Shown piece by piece: positions 9,675-19,839 of a DNA stretch of 64,000 bases. Below the pieces are notes generated by a model. The model was not told where the DNA came from. It made no database searches and saw only the letters and a list, made by a program, of their open reading frames with translations. The translations under genes and the position numbers were made by a program. The stretch lies in NCBI GenBank assembly GCA_015472025.1, contig BNHL01000001.1, positions 2,329,501 through 2,393,500 on the forward strand, written 5' to 3'. Source of the DNA: Cytophagales bacterium WSM2-2. GTDB taxonomy: Bacteria; Bacteroidota; Bacteroidia; Cytophagales; Cyclobacteriaceae. Each line of letters starts with the position of its first letter. The stretch's first letter is position 1.

Positions 9675-11942
9675 ATGAATACATCGCGCGTCATATCCTA
9701 CCGAACGCTCCTGCTGGCGTTATCCCTGATTGCTACCATCCTGCCAAAGGGAATCGCTCAACAAAAATCAATTCCCGAAAAAGTAGATTCCATTTTGACG
9801 CTGATGACTCTGGAAGAAAAAGTGGGTCAGCTCAATCAGTACAATGATGACCGGAAAGCCACTGGCCCAGTCACTGTTGATACCGACAAAGCAGGGCAGG
9901 TTCAGAGAGGCCAGATTGGCTCGCTCATCAATAGCATGGGCGTGGAGCGAAACCGAAGCTGGCAAAAACTCGCCATGCAGGCACGTATGAAAATTCCGTT
10001 GTTATTCGGGCAGGATGTGATTCATGGTTACAAAACTACATTTCCGGTTCCGCTCGCTGAGGCATGCAGTTGGGATATGGAAGCCATTCAGTTGTCAGCT
10101 AGGGTTGCGGCAACGGAAGCAAGCGCTGGAGGAATTCATTGGACTTTCGCTCCAATGGTTGACATTTCTCGTGATCCCCGGTGGGGAAGAGTAATGGAAG
10201 GTGCAGGGGAGGATACGTATCTCGGATCTAAAATTGCGATCGCGCGTGTCAAAGGTTTTCAAGGAAATAAATTAGGCGACTTGAATTCGGTGATGGCTTG
10301 TGCTAAACATTTTGCTGCCTATGGCGCTGCCATCGGAGGTCGCGATTATAATTCTGTGGACATGAGCGATCGCTTGTTGCGGGAAGTATATCTGCCTCCG
10401 TTCAAGGCAGCGCTTGATGCAGGAGCAGCTACATTCATGACTTCCTTTAACGACATCAATGGCGTTCCGTCAACCGCTAACAAATATTTACAACAAGACA
10501 TTTTGAAAGGCAAATGGAAATTTTCAGGATTTGTAGTCAGCGACTGGGGAGCTGTTCGTGAGATGATCGCGCACGGTAACGTGAAAAATGAATATGAAGC
10601 AACGCTTGCCTCGATCTCAGCCGGTTGTGATATGGACATGGAGAGTCGGTGCTACAAAAACAACCTCGCGCAATTGGTTAAGGATAAAAAAATTTCAATC
10701 ACAGTGATTGATGACGCTGTGCGGAGGGTGTTGCAAAAGAAATTTGAACTCGGGCTTTTCAAAGACCCGTATCGTTTTTTTAACAATGAGCGTGAGCAAA
10801 AAGCACTAACAAATTCCGATCACATAAAAGCTGCACGTGAAGTCGCATCGAAAAGTATTGTCTTACTGAAGAATCAGAATAATTTATTACCGCTGTCAAA
10901 ATCAGTGAAGTCGATAGCGGTCATTGGCCCGCTCATCAAAGCGGTAAAACAGAACAAAGGTTTTTGGGATGTGGAAGTACCTGGAATGGATTCAACATTC
11001 ATAGTGTCGCAGTGGGATGGACTGAGAAATAAAGTGAGCAAGGATGTACAACTGCTATACGCCAAAGGTTGCGATATCACCGGCAATAATAAAGATGGAT
11101 TTGCGGAAGCAGTCAGCATAGCAAAAAAATCAGAGGTTGTTATCCTGAGTATTGGCGAGACCCGGAATATGAGCGGTGAAGCAAAAAGTCGAAGCAATAT
11201 CAACATTCCCGGTGTTCAGGAGGAATTGCTGAAGGAATTAGTTGCTACGGGTAAACCTATCATCGTGCTGATCAATGCAGGCAGACCTTTGGTTTTTGAT
11301 TATACAGCTGACTATGCTAACGCAATTTTATATACCTGGTGGCTGGGGAGTGAAGCTGGCAACGCCATTGCTGATGTAATCTTTGGTGACTACAATCCTT
11401 CCGCGAAACTGGCGATGACATTTCCGAGAAGTGTCGGTCAGATTCCGATCATGTATAGTCACTTCAATACAGGTCGGCCGGCTCACAATGACAACAATCA
11501 TATTTACAACTCCTCTTACCTCGATCTTTCTATTTACCCGAAATATGAATTCGGTTACGGACTTAGCTATACATCGTTTACTTACAGCAACCTGCAATTA
11601 AATGATAAAAAAATGACCGCGGCTGGATCGATCGAAATAACAGCGACAATCACGAATACCGGTAAATATGACGGCGAAGAAGTTGTGCAACTATATCTAC
11701 GTGACAAAGTCGGATCAATCGCGCGACCGGTGAAGGAACTCAAAGATTTTCGAAAAGTTAAATTAAGGACTGGCGAATCAACGACTGTAAGATTTTCAAT
11801 CGACAAAGAGAAACTCTCCTTTTACAATCAACAAATGGAGTGGGTGGCAGAACCCGGAGATTTTGACGTCATGATCGGATCCTCTTCAAGAGACATTCGG
11901 CTGTCTGGATCTTTTGAATTAGTAAACGAAAATGATCAATAA
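9675..11942 (+). CDS. GH3 beta-glucosidase
   Basis: Exo-acting beta-glucosidase that releases glucose from beta-glucan oligosaccharides, probably in the periplasm. Signal peptide (ending GIAQQ), N-terminal TIM-barrel-like domain with the nucleophile Asp in VVSDWGAV (about residue 290), then the alpha/beta sandwich and a C-terminal fibronectin-III-like domain. About 755 residues, usual for the BglX-type GH3. The open frame reaches back to a TTG at 9660, but the ATG at 9675 directly precedes a good signal peptide. Part of the glucan operon, 21 nt after the GH16 stop. Confidence 0.93.
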   Translation: MNTSRVISYRTLLLALSLIATILPKGIAQQKSIPEKVDSILTLMTLEEKVGQLNQYNDDRKATGPVTVDTDKAGQVQRGQIGSLINSMGVERNRSWQKLAMQARMKIPLLFGQDVIHGYKTTFPVPLAEACSWDMEAIQLSARVAATEASAGGIHWTFAPMVDISRDPRWGRVMEGAGEDTYLGSKIAIARVKGFQGNKLGDLNSVMACAKHFAAYGAAIGGRDYNSVDMSDRLLREVYLPPFKAALDAGAATFMTSFNDINGVPSTANKYLQQDILKGKWKFSGFVVSDWGAVREMIAHGNVKNEYEATLASISAGCDMDMESRCYKNNLAQLVKDKKISITVIDDAVRRVLQKKFELGLFKDPYRFFNNEREQKALTNSDHIKAAREVASKSIVLLKNQNNLLPLSKSVKSIAVIGPLIKAVKQNKGFWDVEVPGMDSTFIVSQWDGLRNKVSKDVQLLYAKGCDITGNNKDGFAEAVSIAKKSEVVILSIGETRNMSGEAKSRSNINIPGVQEELLKELVATGKPIIVLINAGRPLVFDYTADYANAILYTWWLGSEAGNAIADVIFGDYNPSAKLAMTFPRSVGQIPIMYSHFNTGRPAHNDNNHIYNSSYLDLSIYPKYEFGYGLSYTSFTYSNLQLNDKKMTAAGSIEITATITNTGKYDGEEVVQLYLRDKVGSIARPVKELKDFRKVKLRTGESTTVRFSIDKEKLSFYNQQMEWVAEPGDFDVMIGSSSRDIRLSGSFELVNENDQ

Positions 11943-11981
11943 ATAAAAGCGAAAGTATTGCTGACTGACAATCTAAAATTC

Positions 11982-13439
11982 ATGACTCGACCAATCCTTT
12001 TTCTCGGAGTACTTTCGGTGCTTTCGTGTACACAGAAAGAGCTTAATGAACAAAAGACCTCATTCGTCCTGGACGGAAAAAAAGCAGTGATCTATGTTAC
12101 GGCAGATTCCACTCAATTTCGTATTACGCGAAATGACACGATCTCATTTCAGGATCATGGCCAACCCGAGGAAAAAAAGGCATACATTTTAGTTGATCCA
12201 TCGCACAGTTTTCAGACATTCATGGGTATTGGCGGTGCGATTACGGATGCTTCAGCAGAGACATTTGCAAAATTGCCAACACAAAAGCAGGAAGAACTAC
12301 TCAACGCTTACTACAATACTCAATCAGGGATTGGTTATACACTAGCCCGCACAAACATCAATAGTTGTGACTTCAGCAGTGGGTCTTACACGTATGTGAA
12401 TGAAGGAGATTCGTCATTGAAGTCTTTCGAGATATCGCATGATCAACAATTCAAGATCCCGCTAATTAAAAAAGTGATGAAAGCTGCATCCGGTCAACTG
12501 GCATTATATGTGAGCCCATGGAGTCCACCTGCCTGGATGAAAAGCAATAATGATATGCTGCATGGAGGCAAACTGAAATCGGAGTACTATCAAAGCTGGG
12601 CAAACTATTATTCCAAATTCATTCATGCCTACGAAGCTGATGGAGTGCCCGTATGGGGATTAACGGTACAAAACGAACCCATGGCCAATCAGAAATGGGA
12701 GAGTTGTATTTATACAGCAGAAGAAGAGCGTGATTTCGTAAAGAATTTTCTCGGACCCACATTGAAGCGGACTGGCCTGGGGGATAAAAAACTGATTGTA
12801 TGGGATCACAATCGTGACCTGATGTATCAACGGGCACAAACAATCTTCAGCGATCCGGCAGCAACTAAATATATCTGGGGCATGGGATTTCACTGGTACG
12901 AAGACTGGAGCGGAGGTGACCAGATGTTTGTCAACGTAAAAAATGTCCATGAAACGTTCCCTGATCAAAATCTGATTTTTACGGAAGGCTGCCTTTCTCC
13001 TTTTACAATGAAAAAAATCAATGATTGGAGTTTGGGTGAGCGATATGGGCGATCAATGATTAATGACTTCAATAACGGCACTGTAGCATGGACAGACTGG
13101 AACATTCTTCTGGATGAAACAGGCGGACCTAACCATGTCAAGAATTTTTGCATGGCTCCCATTCATGCTGTTGTTCAAACGGGTGAACTCTTGTACACGA
13201 ACTCATACTATTATATAGGTCACTTTTCGAAGTTCATCAAGCCGGGAGCGAAACGAGTCCAGACAACATCAAGCAGAACACCACTTTTGTCAACTGCGTT
13301 TGTCAATCCCGATGGAAGTCTTGCAGCAGTCGTGATGAATCCGACTTCAAAGCGGATGACCTATTATTTGTGGATACAAAACAAAGCACTTACAATGGAG
13401 GCGCGACCGCATTCGATTGTGACCTGTATTATTCAATAA
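11982..13439 (+). CDS. GH30 glycoside hydrolase lipoprotein
   Basis: GH30 enzyme of about 485 residues, probably a beta-1,6-glucanase or related beta-glucosidase. Lipobox VLSC near residue 17. TIM barrel with acid/base E232 in TVQNEP and nucleophile E335 in FTEGC, then the beta-sandwich side domain ending at the C-terminus. The ATG at 11982 is chosen; an upstream TTG (11958) adds only a polar extension before the signal. The next gene is a second GH30. Together they suggest a 1,6-linked or 1,6-branched glucan substrate; exact specificity is not readable here. Confidence 0.88.
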   Translation: MTRPILFLGVLSVLSCTQKELNEQKTSFVLDGKKAVIYVTADSTQFRITRNDTISFQDHGQPEEKKAYILVDPSHSFQTFMGIGGAITDASAETFAKLPTQKQEELLNAYYNTQSGIGYTLARTNINSCDFSSGSYTYVNEGDSSLKSFEISHDQQFKIPLIKKVMKAASGQLALYVSPWSPPAWMKSNNDMLHGGKLKSEYYQSWANYYSKFIHAYEADGVPVWGLTVQNEPMANQKWESCIYTAEEERDFVKNFLGPTLKRTGLGDKKLIVWDHNRDLMYQRAQTIFSDPAATKYIWGMGFHWYEDWSGGDQMFVNVKNVHETFPDQNLIFTEGCLSPFTMKKINDWSLGERYGRSMINDFNNGTVAWTDWNILLDETGGPNHVKNFCMAPIHAVVQTGELLYTNSYYYIGHFSKFIKPGAKRVQTTSSRTPLLSTAFVNPDGSLAAVVMNPTSKRMTYYLWIQNKALTMEARPHSIVTCIIQ

Positions 13440-13455
13440 AAATAATATTTATAAA

Positions 13456-14874
13456 ATGCGGCTACTCCTAACTTGCTTTGTCATCTCCTCCCTGCTGTGT
13501 GGTTGTGGAACTTCATCAAAAAAACAGGAGCAGGTGAATACAGGCACGGATGTAGATGTTTGGGTAACAACAGGCGACCAGGCGAGTCTACTTCAACATT
13601 CGTCACTTGGGTTTTCCACAGCGGAGCAAAATCCTACCATTACTATTGATACAGCGACTCGCTATCAAACCATGGATGGTTTTGGCTATTGTTTAACAGG
13701 TGGAAGTGCCCAACTCATCAATCAGAAACTAAATGCGAACGACCGGGCGACCTTGCTCAAGGAATTATTTCTAACAGCCGGAAATGGAATTGGGATCAGT
13801 TATTTGAGAGTTAGTTTAGGAGCCTCCGATCTGGACGACCACGTTTTTTCTTATGACGATCTTCCCGCTGGGCAATCGGACCCTGATCTTAAAAAATTTA
13901 ATCTGGATGCAGATCGGACGAATTTGATTCCGGTATTGAAAGAAATAATTAAGCTCAATCCTGAAATTAAAATTATGGCCAGCCCCTGGTCGGCTCCGGT
14001 TTGGATGAAAACCAACAATGCTGTTAAGGGGGGAAAACTGAAGCCGGAATACTATAAGGTCTATGCTCAGTACTTTGTAAGGTACATCCAGGAGATGGCG
14101 AAGGAAGGAATTACTATTGACGCGATAACGGTGCAAAATGAACCTGAACATCCCGGCAATACTCCCAGCATGACCATGACGAGTTCAGAACAATTGGACT
14201 TTGTTAAATCTTTTCTAGGCCCCGCTTTTCGCAATGCACAGTTAAAAACAAAGATTGTTGTCTATGATCATAACTGTGATCATCCTGACTACCCGATTTC
14301 CATCTTGAATGATCCTAAAGCAAAAGAATTCATAGACGGATCAGCATTTCACCTCTACCTGGGCGAGATCAGCGCAATGAGCAAGGTACACGAGGCGCAC
14401 CCGGACCGGAGTCTTTATTTCACGGAGCAATGGACAAGCGGTAAGGGCGACTTCGCAGGTGATTTGCGATGGCATGTGAAGAACCTGGTTGTTGGCGCTC
14501 CACGCAATTGGTCACGCAATGTTTTGGAGTGGAACCTGGCCGCGGATGAAAATTTTAATCCGCATACAGACGATGGTGGATGCAATCTTTGCCGAGGAGC
14601 AATTACAATCGACAGTAAGACAGGCGCAGTTTCAAGAAATGTTTCCTATTACATTATTGCACATGCTTCTAAGTTTGTACCGCTGGGTTCAGTTCGCGTC
14701 TCAAGCGGTATCATTGGCGAGCTTCACAATGTAACCTACATAACACCGCAGGGAAAGAAAGTATTGATTGTTGTCAACGACAATGATTCAAATAAAGCAT
14801 TTTCTGTTTCTTATAAATACAAGATGTTCAAAACAGAATTGCAAACAGGAGCAGTAGGTACTTATGTGTGGTAG
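13456..14874 (+). CDS. GH30 glycoside hydrolase lipoprotein, second copy
   Basis: 472 residues. Lipobox LLCGC, then a GH30 barrel with acid/base E229 in TVQNEPEHPGN and nucleophile E324 in YFTEQW, and the beta-sandwich domain at the end. It shares the SPWSAPVWMK-type segment with the preceding GH30 but is clearly diverged, so the two are separate members rather than a recent duplication. The QNEPEHPGN and FTEQW motifs resemble the beta-1,6-glucanase branch (GH30_3); this assignment is inference. It lies 16 nt after the previous gene and 14 nt before the GH5 start. Confidence 0.88.
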   Translation: MRLLLTCFVISSLLCGCGTSSKKQEQVNTGTDVDVWVTTGDQASLLQHSSLGFSTAEQNPTITIDTATRYQTMDGFGYCLTGGSAQLINQKLNANDRATLLKELFLTAGNGIGISYLRVSLGASDLDDHVFSYDDLPAGQSDPDLKKFNLDADRTNLIPVLKEIIKLNPEIKIMASPWSAPVWMKTNNAVKGGKLKPEYYKVYAQYFVRYIQEMAKEGITIDAITVQNEPEHPGNTPSMTMTSSEQLDFVKSFLGPAFRNAQLKTKIVVYDHNCDHPDYPISILNDPKAKEFIDGSAFHLYLGEISAMSKVHEAHPDRSLYFTEQWTSGKGDFAGDLRWHVKNLVVGAPRNWSRNVLEWNLAADENFNPHTDDGGCNLCRGAITIDSKTGAVSRNVSYYIIAHASKFVPLGSVRVSSGIIGELHNVTYITPQGKKVLIVVNDNDSNKAFSVSYKYKMFKTELQTGAVGTYVW

Positions 14875-14888
14875 ATAAATTTTATTGT

Positions 14889-17630
14889 ATGCGTTTCATT
14901 AAACTCATTTTTATAATTTCTTTTCTTCTGACTTTAACGGCATTTCCGTTGTGTGCTCAATTTTTGAAAGTCAGCGGAAAGAAAATCGTTGACGACAAAA
15001 ACAATGAAGTGCTTTTGCGGGGCATGGGGCTTGGCGGATGGATGCTACAGGAAGGATACATGCTTGAAACAGCAAGCTTCGCCAATACACAACGCGAGAT
15101 CAGGGCGCGGATTCAGAATCTGATCGGACCCGTTGCAACAGATCAATTCTACACGGCATGGCTGACCAATCACTGCACACGTCAGGACATCGACTCCTTA
15201 GCACGCTGGGGATTTAACTCGGTACGATTGCCAATGCACTACAATCTTTTCACGTTGCCCATTCAAAGTGAGCCAACACCTGGAGCCAATACATGGCTTG
15301 ATACAGGCTTCGCCTTAACTGACAGTTTGATCAAATGGTGCGGAGCAAATAAAATATATGTGATCCTCGATTTACATGCAGCTCCTGGCGGACAAGGCAA
15401 AGATGCGGCCATTTCAGATTACGATAACACAAAACCCTCCCTTTGGGAGAGTGCTGACAATCGTGCCAAGACAATTGCGTTGTGGAAGAAACTTGCACAG
15501 CGATATGTGAATGAACCATGGGTGGGCGGCTATGATCTGATCAACGAACCGAACTGGAACTTTACTGCGGGACTAAATCAGAATGGATGTGATGAGACAA
15601 ACAACTCAGCTCTATGGCAACTGTATGCTGACATCACCGGAGCTATTCGGACAGTAGATAACAGGCACATTATTTTTGTCGAGGGAAATTGCTGGGCAAA
15701 TAATTACACCGGGTTCTACAAGTGGGATGATAACCAGGTCATCAGTTTTCACAAGTACTGGTCGAACAATGATATAACGGGAATACAAAATAGTCTTAAC
15801 CTTCGTGACAAATTCAACTTGCCTCTTTGGCTAGGTGAATCAGGAGAGAACTCCAATCAATGGTTCAAGGATGCCATCAAACTTTCTGAAAGCAACAACA
15901 TTGGCTGGGCATGGTGGCCGTTGAAGAAGATTAGTTCAATTGTTGGTCCGTTTACTGCGAAAGAAGAACCTGACTACCGGACATTGCTTACTTATTGGCA
16001 AACGGGGGGGACGAAACCGGCAGTAGATTTTGCTACTAACGCCCTGATGAAGCAGGCCGATAACCTGAAAGTTAAAAATGCGGTTTATCACAAGGATGTG
16101 ATTGATGCGATGTTCCGGCAACAGGGAACAAATAACACCATTCCATTTGCAAAGAATATAATACCGGGTAAGATTTACTTCACTGACTTTGATCTTGGCG
16201 GTAACGGGTATGCTTATATGGACAATGATGTGGCTGACTATCATGTATCGAGTGGAGTTACTACCTCATGGAACCAGGGCAACAGTTACCGCAACGATGG
16301 AGTGGACATCGAAAAAACAACAGTGCCGAATGCGCAAGGCAACGGCTACGATGTCGGATGGACACAGGATGGTGAATGGATGCAATATACTTCGCAAGTG
16401 GATTCACTCTCAGGATATGAAATTGCTGTGAGTTATGCGGCAGGGTCTGGTCAGTCGAAATTAAGGATCACAGTAAACGACCAAACCGTGGCAACCAACG
16501 TTCTTCCTTCTACGGGTGGCCAATGGGGCACATTCACATTTCATGATGTGATTATCCCTAAGGGAACGCAGAAAATAAAAGCGGTTATCGAGACAGGAGG
16601 GATGAACCTGGCAGCCATGACTTTTTCATACGGTAAAAAGGCAAGTGATATTTCACTGAAGCCGCTGGACGCGCAAACATATCTCAGCACAGAAAAGATA
16701 ATTGTCAATTTCAATAAGGGCTTGAACTCTTCTACACTCACTGCTACCGGTTGGACTTGTAAGGTGAACAAGACATTAGTCTCTATCAAGAATCTCGTTG
16801 CCAGTGGAGCCAACGGATACCAGGTGTCTTTTGACCTGTCGCAACCAATTACCGATGCCGACACAATCACTGTGAGTTACTCCGGTACTGGCGTCAAATC
16901 GTCTGATGGATCTTTATTGAGTCTGTTCACAGACTTGCCAGTCAAAAATAATTTGCCTTTGCATTTGCCAATACCCGGAACGATTCAATCCGAAAATTTC
17001 ATAGTGAATTACGGATTGGCCTCTGAAGCTTGCAGCGATGCCGGTGGCGGGCTTGATATGGGCTACACGAGCTCAGGTGACTATATGGACTATAATGTTC
17101 GTGTCAGCAAAACAGACTCTTACATCCTGGAGGTACGCTGTGCCAGTAACAGTACCGGCGGTGTTATTGAAGTACAACAATTGGATGACACCGGAACAGT
17201 ATTGAATGCAGCAGATGTTACCGTCCCGGTTACGGGAGGCTGGCAAAAATGGACGAGTGCTACTGCAAAAATTAATTTGACTGCAGGACCATCAAGACTT
17301 CGCGTCAAAGTGGTGCAGCCAGAATTCAACCTTAATTGGTACAAGTTCACGCAAAATATTATCAGCGCCACGGAACCTGTAGCTGGATTCAGTCTTTATC
17401 CGAACCCGGCAAAGAAGAAGGTAATACTCTACATTCCTAACGAACTACTTAATCGCGACAGAAAACTCGCGATCTACAATTCTCTTGGCCAAATGGTGAA
17501 GCTGCCGGGGGTTGAAGACGATTCCAGGAATAATCTTTTCATTTCACTGGAGGGCCTGGCTACAGGAATCTATGTATTGGTTTTTCAAAGTGGCACAGAT
17601 GTTTGGCATTTCAAGATTCTTGTAGAATAA
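14889..17630 (+). CDS. GH5 glucanase with two CBM6 and a T9SS sorting domain
   Basis: Modular secreted enzyme of 913 residues. Signal peptide (ending LCAQ). GH5 barrel (about 25-385) with acid/base E220 in LINEPNW and nucleophile E317 in WLGESGE, close to exo-beta-1,3-glucanase-type GH5 enzymes. CBM6 (about 424-584), an Ig/SwmB-like domain (about 585-690), a second CBM6 (about 694-822), then a type IX secretion C-terminal domain (about 830-913, FSLYPNPAKKK and LATGIYVLVF). The ATG at 14889 is chosen because it starts the signal peptide; the frame extends back into the previous stop. Last gene of the locus, followed by a terminator. Probably surface-anchored or released to bind and cut insoluble glucan. 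Confidence 0.9.
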   Translation: MRFIKLIFIISFLLTLTAFPLCAQFLKVSGKKIVDDKNNEVLLRGMGLGGWMLQEGYMLETASFANTQREIRARIQNLIGPVATDQFYTAWLTNHCTRQDIDSLARWGFNSVRLPMHYNLFTLPIQSEPTPGANTWLDTGFALTDSLIKWCGANKIYVILDLHAAPGGQGKDAAISDYDNTKPSLWESADNRAKTIALWKKLAQRYVNEPWVGGYDLINEPNWNFTAGLNQNGCDETNNSALWQLYADITGAIRTVDNRHIIFVEGNCWANNYTGFYKWDDNQVISFHKYWSNNDITGIQNSLNLRDKFNLPLWLGESGENSNQWFKDAIKLSESNNIGWAWWPLKKISSIVGPFTAKEEPDYRTLLTYWQTGGTKPAVDFATNALMKQADNLKVKNAVYHKDVIDAMFRQQGTNNTIPFAKNIIPGKIYFTDFDLGGNGYAYMDNDVADYHVSSGVTTSWNQGNSYRNDGVDIEKTTVPNAQGNGYDVGWTQDGEWMQYTSQVDSLSGYEIAVSYAAGSGQSKLRITVNDQTVATNVLPSTGGQWGTFTFHDVIIPKGTQKIKAVIETGGMNLAAMTFSYGKKASDISLKPLDAQTYLSTEKIIVNFNKGLNSSTLTATGWTCKVNKTLVSIKNLVASGANGYQVSFDLSQPITDADTITVSYSGTGVKSSDGSLLSLFTDLPVKNNLPLHLPIPGTIQSENFIVNYGLASEACSDAGGGLDMGYTSSGDYMDYNVRVSKTDSYILEVRCASNSTGGVIEVQQLDDTGTVLNAADVTVPVTGGWQKWTSATAKINLTAGPSRLRVKVVQPEFNLNWYKFTQNIISATEPVAGFSLYPNPAKKKVILYIPNELLNRDRKLAIYNSLGQMVKLPGVEDDSRNNLFISLEGLATGIYVLVFQSGTDVWHFKILVE

Positions 17631-17635
17631 AAAAA

Positions 17636-17659
17636 GCCCCTGGAAGATTTTCCAGAGGC
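17636..17659. terminator. bidirectional terminator between GH5 and LamG genes
   Basis: Ten-pair stem (17636-17645 with 17650-17659, one mismatch) and a 4-nt loop, with an A-run on the left and a T-rich run on the right, so it can stop transcripts from both convergent genes. Confidence 0.75.
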
Positions 17660-17679
17660 CTTTCTCTTCTTTTCGAATT

Positions 17680-18759
17680 CTAATATTTTGACACCGTTTG
17701 CTGATAGAGCTGCATCGCTTCGTCCGCAGTAAGCAACCGGTTGTAGATCGCGATATCATCCACACTTCCATTGAAGTAAGAAAACGGCCCTGACAAACCA
17801 GTCACTTCGCCATAGCCGACAATCAAATCGCCAAGCTGAGTGCCATACGAGAAAATGTCGCCTCCATACCCTGAATTGTTAATCAAGGCACCATTTTTAT
17901 AAAACTTCGTATTGCCGTGATCGAGTACGAGAACAAAATGCGTCCATGTATTTTGACCTAATGGAGCATCGTTGTTGATTTGATTTGACATCCGGCTGTT
18001 TCCTGAGAAATATTCAAAAGAGAAATGGGGTGTCCCGTTAAAAGCATAGATGTCCTGGGCGATGTTCAAGCCTATGCGAAACGGATACTGCTGCGCATTG
18101 TAATATAGCTTCGACAGGAAAGGCTGAGCTTTGATTTTGAAATTCTCTACACGAATCCATGCTGAAACGGTAATAGCATCATTGATCTGCAGCTTGGCAG
18201 GATTGCCCATTGTGATATAATCGTCTGCGCCATCGAAGTTGTATGTCTGATTGCTTTTGCCGAAGCGATCTGTCCCTAAGACAGGCGCTGCGATACCCGC
18301 ACCCAATGTACCATTCAGATTATTTCCGCTTACGTCATTTGCATTTCCGTTGAATGGATAAAATGCTATCAGCCCAGTGCGCGGAATGTCGAGAAGAATT
18401 TCGAGGTCATCAGCGCTTGTGTAGATCACAGAACCATCCGATGTTTTTTCAAGTGTGATTTTTCCTGTACTGCTTCCGGAAGGAACTGTAAACTTAAGCT
18501 CTGTAGCCGTACTTGCCTGCTGAATATTTGCAGCTATTCCGTTGATCTTGAATGAATAGTTTGTAGTGCCTGGAGTACCTCCGCCAAGTAAATTGGTTCC
18601 GGTGACAGTAATGGTTTCACCGGGCAGTGCATGTGTAGGTGAGAAAGAAGCTACAGCCGGAACCGGAGGACTTTCTTTACTGCATGAAAAGAGAAATACA
18701 GACGCTGCACCTAATGCAGTGGAGATAAATGCCCAGAATAACAAACGTTTTACTTTCAT
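17680..18759 (-). CDS. IPT/TIG and LamG domain lipoprotein
   Basis: 359 residues. Lipobox FLFSC, then an IPT/TIG Ig-like domain (about 33-122, PTHALPGETITVTGTNL) and a concanavalin-like LamG/Laminin_G_3 domain (about 130-355) recognisable from GLIAFYPFNGNANDVSG and the closing VDDIAIYNRLLTADE. Such lipoproteins bind glycans or other surface ligands. It converges on the glucan locus and may assist it, but has its own transcription unit. No catalytic motif was seen. Confidence 0.8.
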   Translation of the reverse strand: MKVKRLLFWAFISTALGAASVFLFSCSKESPPVPAVASFSPTHALPGETITVTGTNLLGGGTPGTTNYSFKINGIAANIQQASTATELKFTVPSGSSTGKITLEKTSDGSVIYTSADDLEILLDIPRTGLIAFYPFNGNANDVSGNNLNGTLGAGIAAPVLGTDRFGKSNQTYNFDGADDYITMGNPAKLQINDAITVSAWIRVENFKIKAQPFLSKLYYNAQQYPFRIGLNIAQDIYAFNGTPHFSFEYFSGNSRMSNQINNDAPLGQNTWTHFVLVLDHGNTKFYKNGALINNSGYGGDIFSYGTQLGDLIVGYGEVTGLSGPFSYFNGSVDDIAIYNRLLTADEAMQLYQQTVSKY

Positions 18760-18910
18760 AGTTAACTTCAGTATTTATTGAATAAATGATCGTGCAAAAC
18801 TAGTCTTGCCAGCGCGCCCGGATTAAGTCATTTAATTCAAAGACTGGTAGATTTGATGCAGTAGGCAGAAGAACACACTAGAACGCTTGTTAGCCTTTGC
18901 GCTTTGAGTT

Positions 18911-19099
18911 TTGACGAATAAAATCGAAGGTGATTTGCCGGCACACCAATTCGTCCGTGTACACAAATCATACATTGTCAATCGTGATAAAATAGAAAGG
19001 ATTGATGGGGATGCACTTCATGTTTCCGGCAACCGGATTCCGGTAAGCCCGAATACGCAAGAGAATGTTATTGACAAAATTGTAAATGGTCGATTGTGA
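18911..19099 (+). pseudogene. remnant of a LytTR DNA-binding domain
   Basis: The 62 codons encode the last half of a LytTR domain (LPAHQFVRVHKSYIVNRDKI, then IPVSPN). No receiver domain and no first half of LytTR exist upstream in any frame that I can find; the frame begins at a TTG right after a stop. It is best read as the 3' end of a decayed LytTR response regulator. Confidence 0.6.
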
Positions 19100-19150
19100 A
19101 AAGATGAAAGAGGAGTGTGAAACCCCTCTTTCTGAGACTACCGGGCATTA

Positions 19151-19732
19151 CTATTTTTTAATCAATTCGATATTGATATCGAGTGTAACTTCATTGCCAA
19201 CAAGCAGATTTCCGGTTGATAATTTCCCATTCCAGCTAAGGCCAAACTGTGTACGGTCCAGCACTCCGGTGATTTTAAATCCGGCCTTTGTATTCTTAAA
19301 TGGATCGACTACCGTGCCTTTGTAAATAACATCCAGCTCGATTGATTTTGTTACTCCATGCATCATTAAATCGCCTGTGAGTTTATACTTGTTCTTTCCC
19401 GTGGACTTCAACGACTTTCCTTTGAATGTGATACTAGGGTATTTGACGGCATCAAAGAAGTCGGGCGATTTCAAATGGGTGTCGCGTTGAGCGTCCTCTG
19501 TGTTGATGCTGCTGACGTCAATCGTGAAATCGATTTGCGCGTCAGAGAAGTCTGCCTTGTCGGAAAGCACTGTACCATCAAATTTGGTGAACTTCCCTTC
19601 CGTTTCGGAGATGCCGAAATGCGAAATAGAGAACCCGACCTTTGCATGTGATTGATCATAACCCCAGGTTGTTTGTGCTTGCGCACTGATAATGCTGGAA
19701 GAAACCAGCATTGGAATAATTGCTTTTTTCAT
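19151..19732 (-). CDS. YceI-family periplasmic protein
   Basis: 193 residues: signal peptide (ending SAQAQ) and a single lipocalin-like YceI beta-barrel, shown by WGYDQSHAKVGFSISHFG at the start, the LKSPDFFDAVKYP segment and the closing LVGNEVTLDINIEL. YceI proteins bind isoprenoid-type lipids and are often made under acid or osmotic stress. It follows a Crp-family regulator on the same strand by about 107 nt. Confidence 0.9.
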   Translation of the reverse strand: MKKAIIPMLVSSSIISAQAQTTWGYDQSHAKVGFSISHFGISETEGKFTKFDGTVLSDKADFSDAQIDFTIDVSSINTEDAQRDTHLKSPDFFDAVKYPSITFKGKSLKSTGKNKYKLTGDLMMHGVTKSIELDVIYKGTVVDPFKNTKAGFKITGVLDRTQFGLSWNGKLSTGNLLVGNEVTLDINIELIKK

Positions 19733-19839
19733 AGTGATTTTGTTTTAATAATTCCTTTTGTGTTAAAATGACGACACAAAAGTCTACAGCACGCAGGCCT
19801 TTAAAAATGAACTGCCTTAGGAAATAGTCTTGAACCAGT

